From Lachnospiraceae bacterium (lineage in GTDB: Bacteria > Bacillota > Clostridia > Lachnospirales > Lachnospiraceae), in assembly GCA_029338675.1 (NCBI GenBank), contig JAQYAV010000052.1:1-64000 (forward strand): DNA of 64,000 nt, written 5' to 3'. The notes beneath the pieces are model-generated. The model saw only the letters and a list, made by a program, of their open reading frames with translations, did not search any database and was not told the DNA's origin. Shown in pieces: positions 9,000-16,429 of this stretch (position 1 is its first letter; every line of letters starts with the position of its first letter). A program made the position numbers and the translations under genes.

Positions 9000-10364
9000 A
9001 TGGGAGAAAATAATAAAACAAGATTAAATGACAAAATAAAGAAGTATATGGTGTACTTTGTGATTATCATGATAGCACTTACTGTTGTGTCAAAAGTGAT
9101 GTACAATATGACAATTACAGGTGTAAAAGTTGAAACGATTAAATCGGGAAGTATTAATAAATATATTTCAGGTTCGGCAGTTATTGAAAGCACATTGGAT
9201 ATCCCTGTTTATGTAAGCGAAGGACTTTATGTAAATCAGATATTTGTTACAAATGGTGACAAGGTGGAAAAAGGGGACGAGCTTTTTCAGGTAGACGTGA
9301 CAAAGATTGAACAGATGATTGCAGCTAAAAATAATGAATTGACAAGCCTTAAGCTTCAGATACAGGATGCAGAAAGTCAGGAGGCATTTTCAGATAAAAG
9401 CAGTGACCTTGCGTTAAAACAGGCAGAAGATAATCTAAGTCAGGCCGAGGAAGAGTACGAAAAGAGTATTGCAATTGCCTCAAAGGCATATGAAGATGCA
9501 AAGAAAGCCTATGAAGATGCAAAGGAAGCCTGCTTAAATGGTGGTCAGGTTGCAACAGGTACAGATGCAAGTATGCTGGATGTGCTTGAAGCCGATATGA
9601 ATGCAAAGAAACAGGCATATGATCAGTTAATCGACGCTCGTGACAAGGAATTATTTCTTCTTCAGCAGGCTGTACAAAGTGCAAGTCTTGGAACGGCTGA
9701 CAGCACAATGACTGAGCAACTTTCACTTTCATACACTTTGTTGGAAGACGAACTAAAAGAATTGATTAAACTTAAGGCGGCTGATGGAAAGATAAAGGCT
9801 GAAATGGCAGGACAGATCAAGGATATAATGCTTAATATTGGAGAGGCAACTTATTCCAGTGCAGTTATGATAATATCTAAAACGGATAACACACTGCTGG
9901 TAAAATCAGAGTTTCCGGCAAAATATAAGGATGATATTAAAGCAGGCAGCCAGGTTGCGATTAAATCGGATAACATAGATACTACTCTTACAGCCGACAA
10001 GGTATTTGTTGATGAAGCAAACAATGTGGTAGTTGTATACAGCAATATTCAGGATGAAAATATTGTGATAGGCGAGAGGCTTGATGCAAATCTGGTCACA
10101 AAAGCGGTTAGCTATGAAAATGTAGTTCCGTTATCAGCTCTTTCCATAAATGGATATGGAAAATATTGCATACATACATATGATATTTCAAAAACAATAA
10201 TAGGTACTGAAGCTAAAGCAAGGGAAATAGAAGTGGAGGTTCTTGATAAGGATAATTATAATGCTGCGATTTCAGGAAGCGGAATCTCTATGGGCGTAGA
10301 GGTTATCGTTGAAAGTCAAAGGGTAATTACCAATGAAAGTAAGGTAAAAGTAATTGAAAGATAA
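9000..10364 (+). CDS. HlyD/RND-type membrane fusion (adaptor) protein
   Basis: A 454-residue protein with one N-terminal membrane segment (about residues 19-37). A split lipoyl-like barrel (VYVSEGLYVNQIFVTNGDKV, then EKGDELFQVD) is followed by a long Ala/Glu/Lys-rich coiled coil at about 100-275, then the returning barrel and beta domains. Gram-positive homologues act either as ComB/BlpB-type accessories of C39 exporters or as partners of MacB-like exporters. Both possible partners are here: the C39 exporter at 4975 and the MacB-like protein that overlaps its 3' end. AGGGAG lies upstream of ATG 9000. Confidence 0.9.
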   Translation: MGENNKTRLNDKIKKYMVYFVIIMIALTVVSKVMYNMTITGVKVETIKSGSINKYISGSAVIESTLDIPVYVSEGLYVNQIFVTNGDKVEKGDELFQVDVTKIEQMIAAKNNELTSLKLQIQDAESQEAFSDKSSDLALKQAEDNLSQAEEEYEKSIAIASKAYEDAKKAYEDAKEACLNGGQVATGTDASMLDVLEADMNAKKQAYDQLIDARDKELFLLQQAVQSASLGTADSTMTEQLSLSYTLLEDELKELIKLKAADGKIKAEMAGQIKDIMLNIGEATYSSAVMIISKTDNTLLVKSEFPAKYKDDIKAGSQVAIKSDNIDTTLTADKVFVDEANNVVVVYSNIQDENIVIGERLDANLVTKAVSYENVVPLSALSINGYGKYCIHTYDISKTIIGTEAKAREIEVEVLDKDNYNAAISGSGISMGVEVIVESQRVITNESKVKVIER

Positions 10365-11361
10365 GAATTTATTTGGAATTATTAATTTAATATTTAATGT
10401 ATTAGTGGCATTTATACTGTTATATTTTTTTATATGGTCTTTTTCCAGAGGAAAGAATTATGGAAAGATTGAGCTTATGCTTGCAGATGACCATTACAGT
10501 ACAGACAATGTAATGGAACTGGAGAAGGAGTACAGAAAAGACAATAATATTGCATTTTGGAAACAGATTGATTGTGGTGAAATTATTAATGACGATCTGA
10601 ATAGAAGTGCTACTACAAATGTCATAGCAGTAAGGGGAGATTCCAGGCTTCTGATTAATGAGGGAATTCCTTTAAGGCAGGAAGATGACGGAGTCTGTGT
10701 TATAGGCGAGAAAACAGCATTTGACTTATTTGGTAATGTTAAGGTTGAAGGTCTTAACGTAAATTATCAGGGCAGGGAATACAGGATAGCAGATGTTTTG
10801 TCTGGTGACAAGGAAGTGTTCGTGTATCAGGTTCAACAAGGGGAGATGGTTACATTTGACCGGATGTCAGCATTAGTTAAAGCTGACGAAACAGGGAAAA
10901 AATGTATAAACAGATTGGCCATGCAATACGGTATATTCGGAACTCTTGTTGACTATGAATTTGAATTTTTTGTTATCAGGCTTTTGGCTGTTATTATCTT
11001 GATTATTTTACTTATGAGCATAATCAGAAAAATAAAAAAGAATATATGTGAAAAGTATAATAGATGGAAATATGTTGCGCTGGTTACCGGTGCGGTTTCA
11101 CTTGTAATAGATATTTTAATTATAATAATTTGTGTAAAATGGCTTTTGTTACCGACTGATTATATACCAACAGGATGGTCTGATTATCTATATTGGGGAG
11201 AATTTTTCAGTGAGAAGCTGGGGAATTTAAAGACTCTTTTACTTATGAAAAAGAATATTCCTGATTATGATGGGTATTTTACAATCTATAAGTTTTTTGC
11301 ACTGTCAATAATTGCATTGTTAACAAGAATTACACAGATTGCGTGTCATAGGAATTACTAA
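10354..11361 (+). CDS. Membrane protein with MacB-like extracytoplasmic domain
   Basis: 335 residues starting from TTG 10354, overlapping the adaptor gene by 11 bases, with AAGG ten bases upstream. One membrane segment near residues 9-28 is followed by an external domain to about 200. The pattern CVIGEKTAFDLFGNVKVEGL and the later GREYRIADVL resemble the periplasmic core domain of MacB/FtsX-type permeases. Three or four membrane segments lie towards the C-terminus (about 205-225, 235-260, 310-330). No ATPase for it is present. Together with the adaptor it looks like a MacA/MacB-type pair of an unusual kind. I do not recognise the full family; the MacB link is inference from pattern. Confidence 0.65.
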   Translation: MKDKNLFGIINLIFNVLVAFILLYFFIWSFSRGKNYGKIELMLADDHYSTDNVMELEKEYRKDNNIAFWKQIDCGEIINDDLNRSATTNVIAVRGDSRLLINEGIPLRQEDDGVCVIGEKTAFDLFGNVKVEGLNVNYQGREYRIADVLSGDKEVFVYQVQQGEMVTFDRMSALVKADETGKKCINRLAMQYGIFGTLVDYEFEFFVIRLLAVIILIILLMSIIRKIKKNICEKYNRWKYVALVTGAVSLVIDILIIIICVKWLLLPTDYIPTGWSDYLYWGEFFSEKLGNLKTLLLMKKNIPDYDGYFTIYKFFALSIIALLTRITQIACHRNY

Positions 11362-11473
11362 AAGTGTCGCCGAAACAGCACCCCTATATAGATGCCTTTC
11401 GATTATGTTTATATTGTAACAAAGAAAGTAACAAGCTTTATGAACTGATATGACAAAATCTATGAAATTATAT

Positions 11474-11500
11474 TTGTTGAAGAGCAAATGGTGGTATAAT
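11474..11500 (+). promoter_or_regulatory. Promoter of the yaiI-like gene
   Basis: TTGTTG (11474-11479), a 15-base spacer and TATAAT (11495-11500) with an upstream TG making an extended -10 (TGGTATAAT). It is 65 bases before the start codon and marks the right-hand edge of the signalling cluster. Confidence 0.6.
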
Positions 11501-11565
11501 TATACTATTAATAGATTTTTATATTGTGATAGCTTGTTATTATTGGTGTGACAGCGGAGGTTAAA

Positions 11566-12024
11566 ATGCAGATATTTGTAGATGCAGATGCTTGCCCTGT
11601 AGTAGGTATTGTAGAGAAAATAGCAGAAAAATATAATATTACAACTACATTATTGTGTGACACTAATCATGTGTTATATTCAGATTACAGTGATGTGATT
11701 GTAGTAGGTGTAGGAGCAGATGCAGTAGACTATAAGCTGATAAGCATTTGTCATAAAGGAGATATTGTAGTCTCTCAAGATTATGGAGTTGCTGCAATGG
11801 CTCTTGGAAAAGGTGCATATGCTATTCATCAATCTGGTAAGTGGTATACGGATGAAAATATAGATCGGATGCTTATGGAACGACATCTTAACAAGAAGGC
11901 AAGGCGCAGCTCTCACAAGAATCACCTAAAGAAACCAAGAAAGCGTACAGAAGAAGATGATGTTCGATTTGCTCAGTCATTTGAAAAGCTAATATTGATG
12001 GCAAAGTCAAAAGAAGGTGTTTAA
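11566..12024 (+). CDS. YaiI/YqxD family protein (UPF0178, DUF188)
   Basis: 152 residues beginning QIFVDADACPVV, the hallmark of the YaiI/YqxD family. This is a PIN-like fold with conserved acidic residues, and its cellular role is not established. The C-terminal third is basic (RRSSHKNHLKKPRKR), suggesting contact with nucleic acid. I chose ATG 11566 because GCGGAGG sits just before it; an in-frame GTG at 11548 has no ribosome site. The small gene at 12027 follows after two bases. Confidence 0.9.
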   Translation: MQIFVDADACPVVGIVEKIAEKYNITTTLLCDTNHVLYSDYSDVIVVGVGADAVDYKLISICHKGDIVVSQDYGVAAMALGKGAYAIHQSGKWYTDENIDRMLMERHLNKKARRSSHKNHLKKPRKRTEEDDVRFAQSFEKLILMAKSKEGV

Positions 12025-12026
12025 GA

Positions 12027-12245
12027 GTGGGACTATTTAAGAAAAAGATGATTGTAAAGACATATGATAAGGAAAATAAGAAGCCGATAATTAAAGCAAG
12101 CATTTGTAATGGTGAGCAGCTGGCTGGTTTTAAAGACATTCATACAGGCAAGGTAGAAGAGATTATGTTTATAAAAAGTCATACAGATCTTGAAGATTTT
12201 AAGAAAATGTATGGCATAGATGGCGAGATAGAGAAGGAATACTAA
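12027..12245 (+). CDS. Conserved small hypothetical protein
   Basis: 72 residues from a GTG start two bases after the YaiI-like gene, so probably co-translated with it. The sequence is soluble, Lys-rich at the start (MGLFKKKMIVK) and has an ordered pattern (ICNGEQLAGFKDIHTGKVEE) that looks like a conserved small domain. I do not recognise a functional family. The tight coupling is the main support that it is real. Confidence 0.7.
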   Translation: MGLFKKKMIVKTYDKENKKPIIKASICNGEQLAGFKDIHTGKVEEIMFIKSHTDLEDFKKMYGIDGEIEKEY

Positions 12246-12291
12246 AAAAGAAAGAAGAAGTATTAAAGAAGCTAGTTAGGACTGCGTTTTT

Positions 12292-12319
12292 ATGACAATA
12301 AAAGCCTTTATAATATAAT
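12292..12319 (+). promoter_or_regulatory. Promoter of the thioesterase gene
   Basis: ATGACA (12292-12297), 16-base spacer, TATAAT (12314-12319). It is overlapped by the inverted repeat at 12305-12327. Confidence 0.6.
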
Positions 12320-12327
12320 TATAAAGG
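12305..12327. repeat. Perfect inverted repeat overlapping a promoter (possible operator)
   Basis: CCTTTATAAT and its exact complement are separated by ATA, giving a 23-bp palindrome over the spacer and -10 of the promoter at 12292-12319. No T-run follows, so it is not a terminator. AT-rich -10 regions form partial palindromes by chance, but the flanking CC/GG pairs extend this one to 10 bp per arm. A repressor site is inference. Confidence 0.45.
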
Positions 12328-12405
12328 GATAACGGCAGCTTTGATGTGTTAAAATTAATTCATACAGAGTGGACGCTATAAAAAAGTTAGTAAAGGAGTA
12401 GGGTT

Positions 12406-12762
12406 ATGTTTAAGTTTGTTGGTGCGGATATTGTAAGAGAAAATTCAGATAAATTCCAACTTTCATATATCCCAACAGAAGAAAACAAAAATGCAAATGG
12501 TTTTGTTCAAGGAGGTATTTCCTATCTTTTGTGCGATGAGGCAGTTGGAAGATATGTAGTAGGTGAATTAGGTCGTACAGGAGCTGCTTCGGAAGGAAAT
12601 ATCCATTATTATAGGCCTGCAGTTATTGGAGAAAAAATGATTGCAACCTTGTCAGTTCGCAAGGAAGGAAAAAGGCTTGGAATATATTTTGTTGAATTAA
12701 CAAATGAAAAAGGAATTCTTCTTGCAGATTGTATGTTTACAGTTGCATTTACAGATTATTAG
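12406..12762 (+). CDS. Hotdog-fold (PaaI-type) thioesterase
   Basis: 118 residues matching the PaaI/4HBT hotdog family, which hydrolyses acyl-CoA or related thioesters. The helix motif reads NGFVQGGISYLLCDEAVG, where most relatives have HGG in place of QGG; the Asp/Glu pair (CDEA) of the catalytic helix is kept. Beta strands follow (NIHYYRPAVIGEKMIATL, then LGIYFVELTNEKG). AAAGGAG precedes ATG 12406. It is a single-gene unit with its own promoter and terminator. Substrate unknown. Confidence 0.85.
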   Translation: MFKFVGADIVRENSDKFQLSYIPTEENKNANGFVQGGISYLLCDEAVGRYVVGELGRTGAASEGNIHYYRPAVIGEKMIATLSVRKEGKRLGIYFVELTNEKGILLADCMFTVAFTDY

Positions 12763-12830
12763 TTTGTTTTATAGAGGGGGTTTTATTATTCCAACTATTG
12801 TTGCTCTTATATAATACATTATATATGAAT

Positions 12831-12877
12831 AAAAAAATAAGCCAAAACATAATAATTATTTCGGCTTATTTTTTTTA
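12831..12877. terminator. Bidirectional terminator between convergent genes
   Basis: AAAAAATAAGCC (12832-12843) pairs perfectly with GGCTTATTTTTT (12863-12874), giving a T-run on both strands. It serves the thioesterase gene (+) and the CofE-like gene (-), which meet here. Confidence 0.9.
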
Positions 12878-12881
12878 TGCT

Positions 12882-14075
12882 TTATTCAGTTGTAAAATTA
12901 TCAAAGTATCCCTGAATTAAGATAATTGGTGTACCCTTATCGCCTGAACCAGATGTAAGGTCGCATAATGAACCAATTAAGTCTGTAAGCTGTCTAGGAG
13001 TTGTTCCTTGGGATGCCATATTACCTACAAGATTATCCTTCTTTGATTTAATACTATTGGAGATTGCTTCTTTTAATTCAGCACCACTAAGTGAAGCAAA
13101 GTCATTATCTGCAAGATATTTTAACTTTAATTCATTTGGAGTACCAATAAGTCCGTCAGTAAAAGCAGGAGATACAACTGGATCTGCTAACTCCCAAATT
13201 TTACCCTGTGGATCCTTGAAAGCACCATCGCCATATACCATAACTTCCACATGCTTACCAGTCTTTTCAAGTATAGAAGACTGAATATCAAGAACAAGCT
13301 CCTTACATTCCTTAGGGAAGAGCTTAATCTTGTCTTCTGTTGATTTGTTTGAACCAAGCAAACCGTACTTCTCGTTATAACCACTTCCGTTTACAGATGA
13401 AGTTAAGATGTCATCTAAGCCGCATACAATCTTAGCGCCAGCTTCTTTTAAGATACGCTTTGTACGTTTTCTTGTATGTATATCGCAAGTAAGAATACAA
13501 TCAGTGTAATTAAGAATTGTTTTTGCTTGGTTAGCGAAGATTACCTCAACCTCAGCGCCAGCTTCTTTAATAATATTTGAATAGTATTCAACATAGTCAA
13601 CACCAGTGAACTCATGAACGTTACTTCCGAATAGTTCACGATATTTCTCAAGAGTTAATACATCTGAATATGGATTGATTAAAGCATCGTCTAACTGATC
13701 ATAAGTAAGAAGAGCGTTACCAACTTCATCACTTGGATAGCTTAACATAAGAACAACCTTCTTACATCCCATAGCGATACCCTTTAAGTTAATTGCAAAA
13801 CGATTACGTGAGAGAATAGGGAAGATTACACCTACAGTCTCACCACCTAATTTAGCCTTGACATCACTAGCAATATCCTCTACAGAAGCATAGTTACCCT
13901 GAGCACGAGCTACGATTGACTCTGTAAGAGCAATAACGTCTCTGTCTCTTAATGAGAAGCCTTCACTTTCGGCAGCCTCTAATACGCTATTTACAGTAAT
14001 ATCAACTAAATTGTCCCCCTCTCTAATAATAGGACCTCTTATACCTCTTGATATTGTACCAACTTTTCTTTCCAT
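12882..14075 (-). CDS. CofE-like coenzyme F420-0:L-glutamate ligase family protein
   Basis: 397 residues. The N-terminal half has the CofE pattern: REGDNLVDITVNSVLEAAE, RDRDVIALTESIVARAQG and LSRNRFAINLKGIAMGCKK, which in archaea and actinobacteria form the GTP/glutamate site for F420 side-chain synthesis. No other F420 genes are visible, and this kind of organism is not known to make F420, so the substrate is probably different. The C-terminal half has an additional domain (YGDGAFKDPQGKIWELADP). I chose ATG 14075 because GGAG lies nine bases upstream; the reading frame also opens at a TTG five codons earlier. A minus-strand promoter lies at 14142-14170. Confidence 0.8.
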   Translation of the reverse strand: MERKVGTISRGIRGPIIREGDNLVDITVNSVLEAAESEGFSLRDRDVIALTESIVARAQGNYASVEDIASDVKAKLGGETVGVIFPILSRNRFAINLKGIAMGCKKVVLMLSYPSDEVGNALLTYDQLDDALINPYSDVLTLEKYRELFGSNVHEFTGVDYVEYYSNIIKEAGAEVEVIFANQAKTILNYTDCILTCDIHTRKRTKRILKEAGAKIVCGLDDILTSSVNGSGYNEKYGLLGSNKSTEDKIKLFPKECKELVLDIQSSILEKTGKHVEVMVYGDGAFKDPQGKIWELADPVVSPAFTDGLIGTPNELKLKYLADNDFASLSGAELKEAISNSIKSKKDNLVGNMASQGTTPRQLTDLIGSLCDLTSGSGDKGTPIILIQGYFDNFTTE

Positions 14076-14141
14076 AATTGTTTTCTCCAATCCGCAGTTG
14101 CTTTTAATATTGATATTTTAATTGTGCAACGCAACAACCTA

Positions 14142-14170
14142 ATTATACAATTAATAGGCATATTATGCAA
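14142..14170 (-). promoter_or_regulatory. Promoter of the CofE-like gene
   Basis: Read on the minus strand: TTGCAT (14170-14165), a 17-base spacer and TATAAT (14147-14142), 67 bases before the chosen start. Confidence 0.65.
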
Positions 14171-14294
14171 GGCTTGGCAACCTATTGATGGGGGTATCTA
14201 AAGTAGATTATTTATGGTATATTGGATTGGAAAAATAGTTATTTGAAATATATTTAATTAAAGAAAAATAAAAGTTACTTGGAGGAGTTCTTCC

Positions 14295-15227
14295 ATGAGT
14301 ATAGTTAGTAAAATTTTAAATATAAGTAAGCTTTTAACTATTGTATTCATTGTTTTTGGTTTTGTAGGTGTTGTTACTGGTTGTAATGTAAAAGAAAACA
14401 CTTTAGATATAAATTCAATTAAAGAATATGATGGAAATGCATATTGTGTAGTCAATAATAATATTCCCTTTTTTTCTGAAAAAGCAAAATGTAGTGTCCA
14501 GGCATTTGAATATTATGCAGATTTAGATAATCTAGGACGATGTGGAGTTGCATATGCCAATATATGTAAAAAGTTACAACCAACTGAACCAAGAGGAAAT
14601 ATTGGTCAGATTAAACCTAGTGGGTGGCATACTGTAAAATATAATGAAATAATAGAAGATAATTATTTGTATAATAGATGTCATTTGATAGGTTATCAAT
14701 TAACTGGTGAGAATTCAAATGAGAAAAATCTAATAACTGGAACAAGATATCTTAATATTGAAGGAATGCTTGGCTTTGAAAACAAGGTTGCAGCCTATGT
14801 TGAGAGTACATCTAATCATGTATTATATCGGGTAACACCTATATTTGAGGGGGATAATCTTGTGGCATCTGGGGTGCAGATTGAAGCTTGGTCAGTTGAA
14901 GATAAGGGAAAAGGAATATGCTTTAATGTGTTTTGCTATAATGTTCAGCCTGGAATACACATTGATTATCTAACAGGTGATAGTAAGATTGACGAAATAG
15001 CGGAAACTACAGAAAATGTTAAGAAAATATCCAATGCTGGTACTTCTGAAAGCACAGAAATTGAGAATTTGACAAGCTATGTACTTAACAGGAATACCAA
15101 AAAATTTCATTATCCAGAATGTTTGTCTGTGAGTGACATAAAGGAAAAAAATAAAATAGATTATAAAGGAACAAGAGAAAGTGTGATTTTAATGGGATAT
15201 GAACCGTGTAAAAGATGTAAACCGTAA
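14295..15227 (+). CDS. Secreted DNA/RNA non-specific endonuclease (EndA/NucA-like) lipoprotein
   Basis: 310 residues. A hydrophobic N-terminus ends in a lipobox (VVTGC, C30), so it is probably an exported lipoprotein. Residues about 75-225 form a beta-beta-alpha-metal nuclease with NRCHLIGYQLTGEN at the position of the DRGH catalytic motif, then NLITGTRYLNIEGM with the metal-ligand Asn. This is the EndA-type layout. After a linker, residues about 255-310 have NTKKFHYPECLSV ... YEPCKRCKP, a Cys/His pattern like the zinc-binding domain of Ada. The role may be nutrient scavenging, competence or biofilm DNA turnover. GGAGGA lies before ATG 14295. Confidence 0.88.
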   Translation: MSIVSKILNISKLLTIVFIVFGFVGVVTGCNVKENTLDINSIKEYDGNAYCVVNNNIPFFSEKAKCSVQAFEYYADLDNLGRCGVAYANICKKLQPTEPRGNIGQIKPSGWHTVKYNEIIEDNYLYNRCHLIGYQLTGENSNEKNLITGTRYLNIEGMLGFENKVAAYVESTSNHVLYRVTPIFEGDNLVASGVQIEAWSVEDKGKGICFNVFCYNVQPGIHIDYLTGDSKIDEIAETTENVKKISNAGTSESTEIENLTSYVLNRNTKKFHYPECLSVSDIKEKNKIDYKGTRESVILMGYEPCKRCKP

Positions 15228-15278
15228 AAAAATTTAAGATTTTCAAGTATATTGAGTGATTTTTCCATATAATTTATA

Positions 15279-15307
15279 TTTACAAAATAGAACATATGTT
15301 CTATAAT
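15279..15307 (+). promoter_or_regulatory. Promoter of the 92-residue protein gene
   Basis: TTTACA (15279-15284), 17-base spacer and TATAAT (15302-15307). The LexA-type box at 15288-15303 fills the spacer and touches the -10. Confidence 0.75.
15288..15303. promoter_or_regulatory. LexA (SOS) box
   Basis: A perfect 16-bp palindrome, TAGAACATATGTTCTA, containing the Firmicute LexA core GAAC-N4-GTTC. It sits between -35 and -10 of a good promoter, the ideal place for repression. The next gene should be induced by DNA damage. The match to the LexA consensus is direct; regulation is inference. Confidence 0.75.
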
Positions 15308-15339
15308 GCATTATATAGATAATGGATAGGTGATGTGAT

Positions 15340-15618
15340 ATGGCATTGAATAATGAAATAGACGTGATATGTCAGCACAATAAGGACGGAACAATAATTC
15401 CTCTTAAGATTAGACTACAGGATGAAGATATGGCATATCAGACTTACACAGTAAAAGCATACAAAGAACTTAGTACTGAAACTATAAGATTACCAAGTGA
15501 AGTGGTTGTTACAGCTAATACATTAAGGTATAATTGCAAGATAGAGGTGTTTGGTTGCGAGAAGAGAGTGATTCTACATTATAACAAATCCCAGGTTAAG
15601 TGGTATATTTACTACTAA
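15340..15618 (+). CDS. Small hypothetical protein under a LexA-type box
   Basis: 92 residues, soluble, with alternating beta-strand patterns (IDVICQHNKDGTIIPLKIRL, then VILHYNKSQVKWYIYY). No signal peptide or membrane segment. I do not recognise the family. A weak ribosome site (GGTGATG) precedes ATG 15340. The striking point is its promoter, which carries a perfect SOS box, so it is a candidate DNA-damage-response protein. It is monocistronic: a tandem-repeat region follows and xpt has a separate leader. Confidence 0.75.
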   Translation: MALNNEIDVICQHNKDGTIIPLKIRLQDEDMAYQTYTVKAYKELSTETIRLPSEVVVTANTLRYNCKIEVFGCEKRVILHYNKSQVKWYIYY

Positions 15619-15630
15619 TTCATATATTTA

Positions 15631-15715
15631 TATATGTGTATAAGCTTGTAAGTTTTTTGTATATGCCTACGAGTTTGCAAGTTTTGTATATGCGTATAAG
15701 CTTGTAAGTTATGCA
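15631..15715 (+). repeat. Three imperfect tandem repeats of about 28 bp
   Basis: Units at 15631-15659, 15660-15686 and 15687-15715 share the pattern TATATGYSTAYRAGYTTGYAAGTT. They fill the gap between the SOS-box gene and the hairpin element before xpt. No ORF crosses them. Function unknown. Confidence 0.7.
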
Positions 15716-15732
15716 TATATGTGTACTGATTT

Positions 15733-15783
15733 TTGAAATATGGCTACCGCAATCCCACTGGCTTTAGACAATGGGTAGCTCAC
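15733..15783 (+). mobile_element. IS200/IS605 right-end-like hairpin element, copy 1
   Basis: A 51-base block, 44 of 51 bases identical to the block at 39983-40033. It has a decayed hairpin (CCCACTGGC, TTTA loop, GACAATGGG) followed by TAGCTCAC. This resembles the CTGGCTTTAGCCAG-type hairpin plus TAGTTCAC at right ends of IS200/IS605 elements, which is also the 3' end of TnpB guide RNA. No tnpA or tnpB is near. It lies 58 bases before xpt. It does not fit the purine riboswitch consensus. A shared cis-regulatory RNA is the alternative. Confidence 0.5.
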
Positions 15784-15841
15784 ATATATATGCTTTAATA
15801 TTAACATAGGAAATTATAATTAATAAAAGGAGAGTACATAT

Positions 15842-16423
15842 ATGAATTTTTTAGAAGAAAGAATTGTCAAGGACGGAATTGTTAAGGAAGGCAATGTACT
15901 TAAGGTTGATAGCTTTTTGAATCATCAGATGGATATTGCATTATTTGAGCAGATGGGTGAGGAATTTAAGAAGCGTTTTGAAGGATGTAATATTAACAAG
16001 ATTCTTACAATTGAGGCATCTGGTATTGGTATTGCTTGTATTGTTGCCAAGTATTTTAATGCTCCGGTGGTTTTTGCAAAGAAGTCAAAGAGTATTAATA
16101 TAGAAGGTGAAATGTACTGTGCAGATGTAGAGTCATTTACACATAAGAATGTTAATCAGGTTATTGTTTCTAAAAAGTTTTTAGGTCCAGAGGATCATGT
16201 GCTTATTATAGATGATTTCCTTGCTAATGGTTGTGCTTTGCAGGGACTTATCTCTATTGTTAATCAGGCAGGTGGAACTGTTGAGGGAATAGGTATTGCA
16301 ATAGAAAAGGGATTTCAGGTAGGTGGTCGTATAATAAGAAACTTAGGTATTAAGCTTGAATCCTTAGCTATTGTTGATGGTATGGATGCTGCAACTGGAA
16401 CTATTACATTTAGAGAACAATAA
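15842..16423 (+). CDS. xpt: Xanthine phosphoribosyltransferase
   Basis: 193 residues, the normal length for Xpt, which makes XMP from xanthine and PRPP in purine salvage. The start ([20 protein letters not shown]) and the PRPP loop [17 protein letters not shown] are diagnostic of the family. It is followed after six bases by a PbuX-type permease, the same xpt-pbuX pair as in Bacillus. AAAGGAG lies before ATG 15842. I looked for the guanine riboswitch usual before this operon and did not find its conserved loops; a different hairpin element is present instead. Confidence 0.95.
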   Translation: MNFLEERIVKDGIVKEGNVLKVDSFLNHQMDIALFEQMGEEFKKRFEGCNINKILTIEASGIGIACIVAKYFNAPVVFAKKSKSINIEGEMYCADVESFTHKNVNQVIVSKKFLGPEDHVLIIDDFLANGCALQGLISIVNQAGGTVEGIGIAIEKGFQVGGRIIRNLGIKLESLAIVDGMDAATGTITFREQ

Positions 16424-16429
16424 AGGAGA

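Noticed and set aside
15733..15783. Purine (guanine/xanthine) riboswitch before xpt
   Set aside because: The position is right, but the conserved purine aptamer loops are absent, and the same block occurs before an unrelated kinase gene.
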